Assembly (NCBI GenBank): GCA_030549495.1
Contig: JAUIRK010000288.1
Coordinates: 186,001-250,000, forward strand
Origin: Nectonema munidae
Lineage: Eukaryota; Nematomorpha; Nectonematoida; Nectonematidae
Direction: 5' to 3'
DNA: 64,000 nt
A program made the translations under genes and the position numbers. Position 1 is the first letter of the stretch; every line of letters starts with the position of its first letter. Shown piece after piece: positions 61,080 to 64,000 of this stretch. The notes beneath the pieces were generated by a model. It had not been told where the DNA came from. It did no database searches and saw only the letters and a program-made list of their open reading frames with translations.

Positions 61080-62384
61080 TCAATCCAGCATTTCCTTCGA
61101 AGAAGCACAAAGCTAAATAAAATTGAAAAAATGAACAAAACTAAAATTTAGTTTATATTAAATATCTAAAATCTCAAGAGGTTGGACATTGGGAGACAAC
61201 TCCTCATATTTTTACTCACTATCTTCCGAACCCTCAAGAGAAAGAAGACAACCAATAACCTCATATAATTGCATTCACTATAATCAATTAAATATTACTC
61301 CCATTTAGGATAAAATTTGCTCCATGAATGTAAATATATATGATATTTTTTCTAAAAACAAAGAGGAAACAACGATGTAAAGATCATAGTGATTTTAAAT
61401 AATTATTCAAGCTACCGTGTAGCTAGACTGACTATCCAGCGTATTTAATTTCATACTTTTCTATAATTGCTCCGTGTTTGATTTGAAATATAAAAATAGG
61501 AAGACAACTTGGTAAAAATTACTGTGTTTTTGAAAAAGTTTTTGATAGAGGCCATTTTTAATGATCTCTATGTTATTAACGAAGTATTAGGTTGTAAAAA
61601 ATGGACGCAAATCATTATTACCAGGGCAATCAATTTTTGACCTAAAAATGCTTTTATTAACTTTAAATTCAATTTTTTTTTTTAAACTTTTTTGATTTAT
61701 TAGAAAAAATGAAGTCTTTTAAATTAAAAAGACTTGTTCTGTAGATATTTGATTAATAAATAAAATTTTAAGTAAATTAACTATAGTTTTAAAATAATGT
61801 TTGATATTTTAGCTTTTTTAGATATAACTTTTTAACTTTTTGTTGACAAAAAAACTTCTACTGACTTTTTGGAATTTGTGAAATTTACCATATATTTTAT
61901 AAAAGACGAATTGTTTTCGATTGGATTGGAGACTCAAAACGAGAAATTTGAATGATAATAATTACTAATAAAAGATGAAATAATCTTTTTACATTTTTTG
62001 GTTTAATAAAGAGACAGTTTTAAACAGAATAAATTTTAACTTTTTATTGATCTAAAATTTTTTACTTTATTGCTTAAAAATAGTGCAAACTAATTTAAAA
62101 TTGGTTTACAGTGACTTTTTGATTTTGGTTCGCCATGATGATCAGTTAAGGGAATAGCAACTCCTCCCTCCCCTTTGAAAGTAAAATCAAACAATAGAGA
62201 CTTCACACAAATATCAATCAACCTACAAAAATGAAAAGTCAAAAAAGCTACATGGAAATATGCGATGAAGAACACACCAGTAACCTGATATGAATGTATA
62301 AATCAATGAAAATTAAAAAAAAAATCCATTTGAATCAATCTATTTTCTATTTTTTTGAAGAAGTTTATTGAAAATGAAGAGGTT
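61080..62384. other. Upstream flank of SLC25A46; dispersed repeat at 61480-61610
   Basis: The 5' side of the gene, minus orientation. No promoter motif could be assigned. Positions 61480-61610 are the partner of the dispersed repeat at 30430-30560. Nothing else is recognised. Confidence 0.45.
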
Positions 62385-62392
62385 TATAAAAT

Positions 62393-62661
62393 CAGGGCCG
62401 GCCTTAGGCCACGCGGCCGCAGTGGGCCCCGCGCTTCTCATTTTTCATTTTGATGATATAGTGTATGATTTCGCTAAACGCAAGGTTCGCAAAGTAAAGT
62501 TACTTTGACCGTCATTTTGTGTTAATGAAAAAGTAATAAAACAAATCCCTTTTCTTTTTTTCACAATCTTATTTCTCATTTTTAATCTTTTTTCCTACCC
62601 ACGCTGGGCCCCGCGCAATCCATTTTGCATAGGGACCCGCGAACACTAGGTGCCGGCCCTG
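62393..62661. mobile_element. GC-rich-ended hAT-type MITE with perfect 8-bp target duplication
   Basis: A 269-bp element with ends CAGGGCCGGCCTTAGG and, inverted, CAGGGCCGGCACCTAG. It is flanked by TATAAAAT at 62385-62392 and 62662-62669. Further inverted GGGCCCCGCGC blocks lie inside each end. It is non-coding. The strongly GC-rich ends contrast with the AT-rich surroundings. Confidence 0.9.
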
Positions 62662-62724
62662 TATAAAATATACAATAACACACAGGCAAGCCGCTTTCAG
62701 TGTAGCTTTTTAATCAATAAATGT

Positions 62725-62922
62725 ACCATTATATTACCAATGTTGCGTATGCGCAACAACATCTTAAAAATCCAGTATTTATAAAATGAAATTTTCAAAA
62801 AAAATTGACATAAATAAGTTGCCAATTTATCATTCTTTGACTTTTCAATACTTGTACAAATACTATTTATATGCACAGAACATTAGAGAGCGTTGCGCAA
62901 ATGCAACACTGGTACTTAATGG
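62725..62922. mobile_element. piggyBac-type inverted ends, possible ~198-bp MITE
   Basis: The left block CCATTATATTACCAATGTTG, followed by CGTATGCGCAAC, is matched on the opposite strand from 62922 inward by CCCATTAAGTACCAGTGTTG, followed by CATTTGCGCAAC. The right block aligns closely with the TTAA MITE end at 7187 (CCCATTAAGTCCCAATGTTC). Flanking TTAA is not intact. It could be a MITE or the subterminal repeats of the adjacent piggyBac. Confidence 0.5.
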
Positions 62923-63224
62923 GAACCTACATTCAATTTAAATGAGTTTTAAATTAAGAAAAAGTTGAATTTTATAAAATAAAGGTTTTAGTTTAGTTTT
63001 GTATTAGTTGCATATAACAAAAAAACTTTCTTAAGGTAATATAATATTTTTTATTTTTAAATTTAAACTAGTTAAAATTTGAAAGTCAATTTCTTATTTT
63101 TGTTTAACTTTTTATTTTGAAGTAAATAGATAAAATTATAAAAATTTTCAAAAATGTATAAAACATAATATACCAAAATTAATGTAAAAAATAATGATAA
63201 AAATAAATTTATTTATAATAAAAA

Positions 63225-64000
63225 TCATTTTTTATGAAGGATATCAAAGCAATTGACATGTAGAGCAACGTCACATTTCGAACAAATATTTGAGATTTAC
63301 ACTGAGCACATCTTGTTCTTTGGTCTTTTTTCTTTACAATATGACCAATATTATCATACCTTGCTTCTTCTGACACTCTTTTTGATGCCGGTTTACCTCC
63401 AAATTTTCTAGTATTTTTTTCTTGCTCATATTTTTGTAAATTTTCCATCACGTCTTATAAACTCCACAAAAGTGTATTTCTTATTGCAGTTCATTTTGTA
63501 CAATATATATGCGCTGTACAAAGAAGTTTGCATCATAAAAACCACTAATGGAAAATGCCATTTTTTTCGATCGAATTACAGGCCAGTATAAAGAAATTAT
63601 GTAATTCATTGAGTCAGTAAAGCCCATATTTTGATTATTTAAATATACAGAATTAGGAATATCTCTATCAATTTTTTTTATTGAAGAGACGCACCATCTT
63701 TTTGCGTTTTTCATTGGAAAAACACTTGTTACATTAGAGGCAACATTAATGATTGCATTGTTCTTCCATGAAACTGCAAACACCAATTTTTCGTTTTGTT
63801 GGTTCTTTTATTAGTTTTATTAAAGTAGTTGTCAGTAAAAAGGTATTTGTACTTGCAATTTTCATCTATTAGACTTAAAACTACACCAGCGCTAACTCCA
63901 AACTCTTTTGAGTAAATAGTTTGAGCACTACTTTTACCTTGGTATATCTCAAAATTTCGTAAATAACCTACGTCTGTATTTAAACAAAAAACTTTATAAC
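63225..64000 (-). pseudogene. piggyBac transposase, C-terminal part, frameshifted, runs off the window
   Basis: On the minus strand the order is: EIYQGKSSAQ; VVLSLIDENCKYKYLFTDNYF (the D of F.DNYF is a catalytic position of the piggyBac DDD triad); FAVSWKNNAIINVASNVTSV; FPMKNAKRWCVSS; SVYLNNQNMGFTDSMNYIIS; and RPVIRSKK. The C-terminal Cys-rich finger (RCAQCKSQ, then CSKCDVALHVNC in a shifted frame) ends at TGA 63225-63227. One-base shifts occur near 63285, 63450 and 63560. The N-terminus lies beyond position 64000. It is non-functional as it stands. Confidence 0.85.

Overview
The window looks like an AT-rich invertebrate nuclear genome. There are no bacterial-style gene clusters. It contains one spliced animal gene, and almost all other recognisable content is transposable elements or their debris. 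The mix of CR1/L2-like and RTE-like LINEs, Buster-type hATs, piggyBac, a Tc1/mariner-like remnant and many short inverted-repeat elements suggests an arthropod. A parasitic (caligid) copepod is my guess, from general impression only.

Layout. 1-14.8 kb: intergenic DNA with a cluster of ~135-bp TTAA-bounded inverted-repeat elements (126, 2625, 3970, 4502, 6717, 7183, and a decayed copy near 9231) and one hAT element with a perfect 8-bp target duplication (9825-10917). 14.8-23.7 kb: the most striking region. Three perfectly pure (TCA)n arrays of 1659, 1072 and 438 bp alternate with two related LINEs: a 5'-truncated one (16455-17737) and an essentially full-length one (18810-23251). Both LINEs end in the same 3' hairpin, then (TTCC)4, then (TCA)n. 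In the full-length copy ORF1 ends at an A AAA AAC heptamer directly before its stop, and ORF2 lies in the -1 frame with no early ATG. This predicts a programmed -1 frameshift that makes a Gag-EN-RT fusion. 23.7-34.9 kb: mostly non-coding, with a locally repeated ~65-bp segment (29.7-30.9 kb) and a 62-bp-arm hairpin (31634-31790). 34.9-37.5 kb: decayed Buster-type hAT. 41.9-54.1 kb: a dense TE graveyard (hAT MITE, LINE fragments, an 87-bp triplicate, two minus-strand hATs, a Tc1/mariner-like remnant, and an RTE fragment with a 13-bp target duplication). 55.3-56.4 kb: debris of a recurrent repetitive protein family that I recognise but cannot name. 56.9-61.1 kb: SLC25A46 on the minus strand, two coding exons and a 3-kb intron. 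62.4-64 kb: another hAT MITE and a broken piggyBac transposase that runs off the right edge.

How it fits together. The only host gene I can support is SLC25A46, a mitochondrial outer-membrane carrier-like protein. The candidate system worth following is the LINE lineage tied to (TCA)n DNA: microsatellite association, a conserved 3' hairpin, a fixed TTCC tail and a frameshift-coupled ORF2. A second theme is the TTAA elements, whose ends resemble a terminal repeat found next to the piggyBac remnant.
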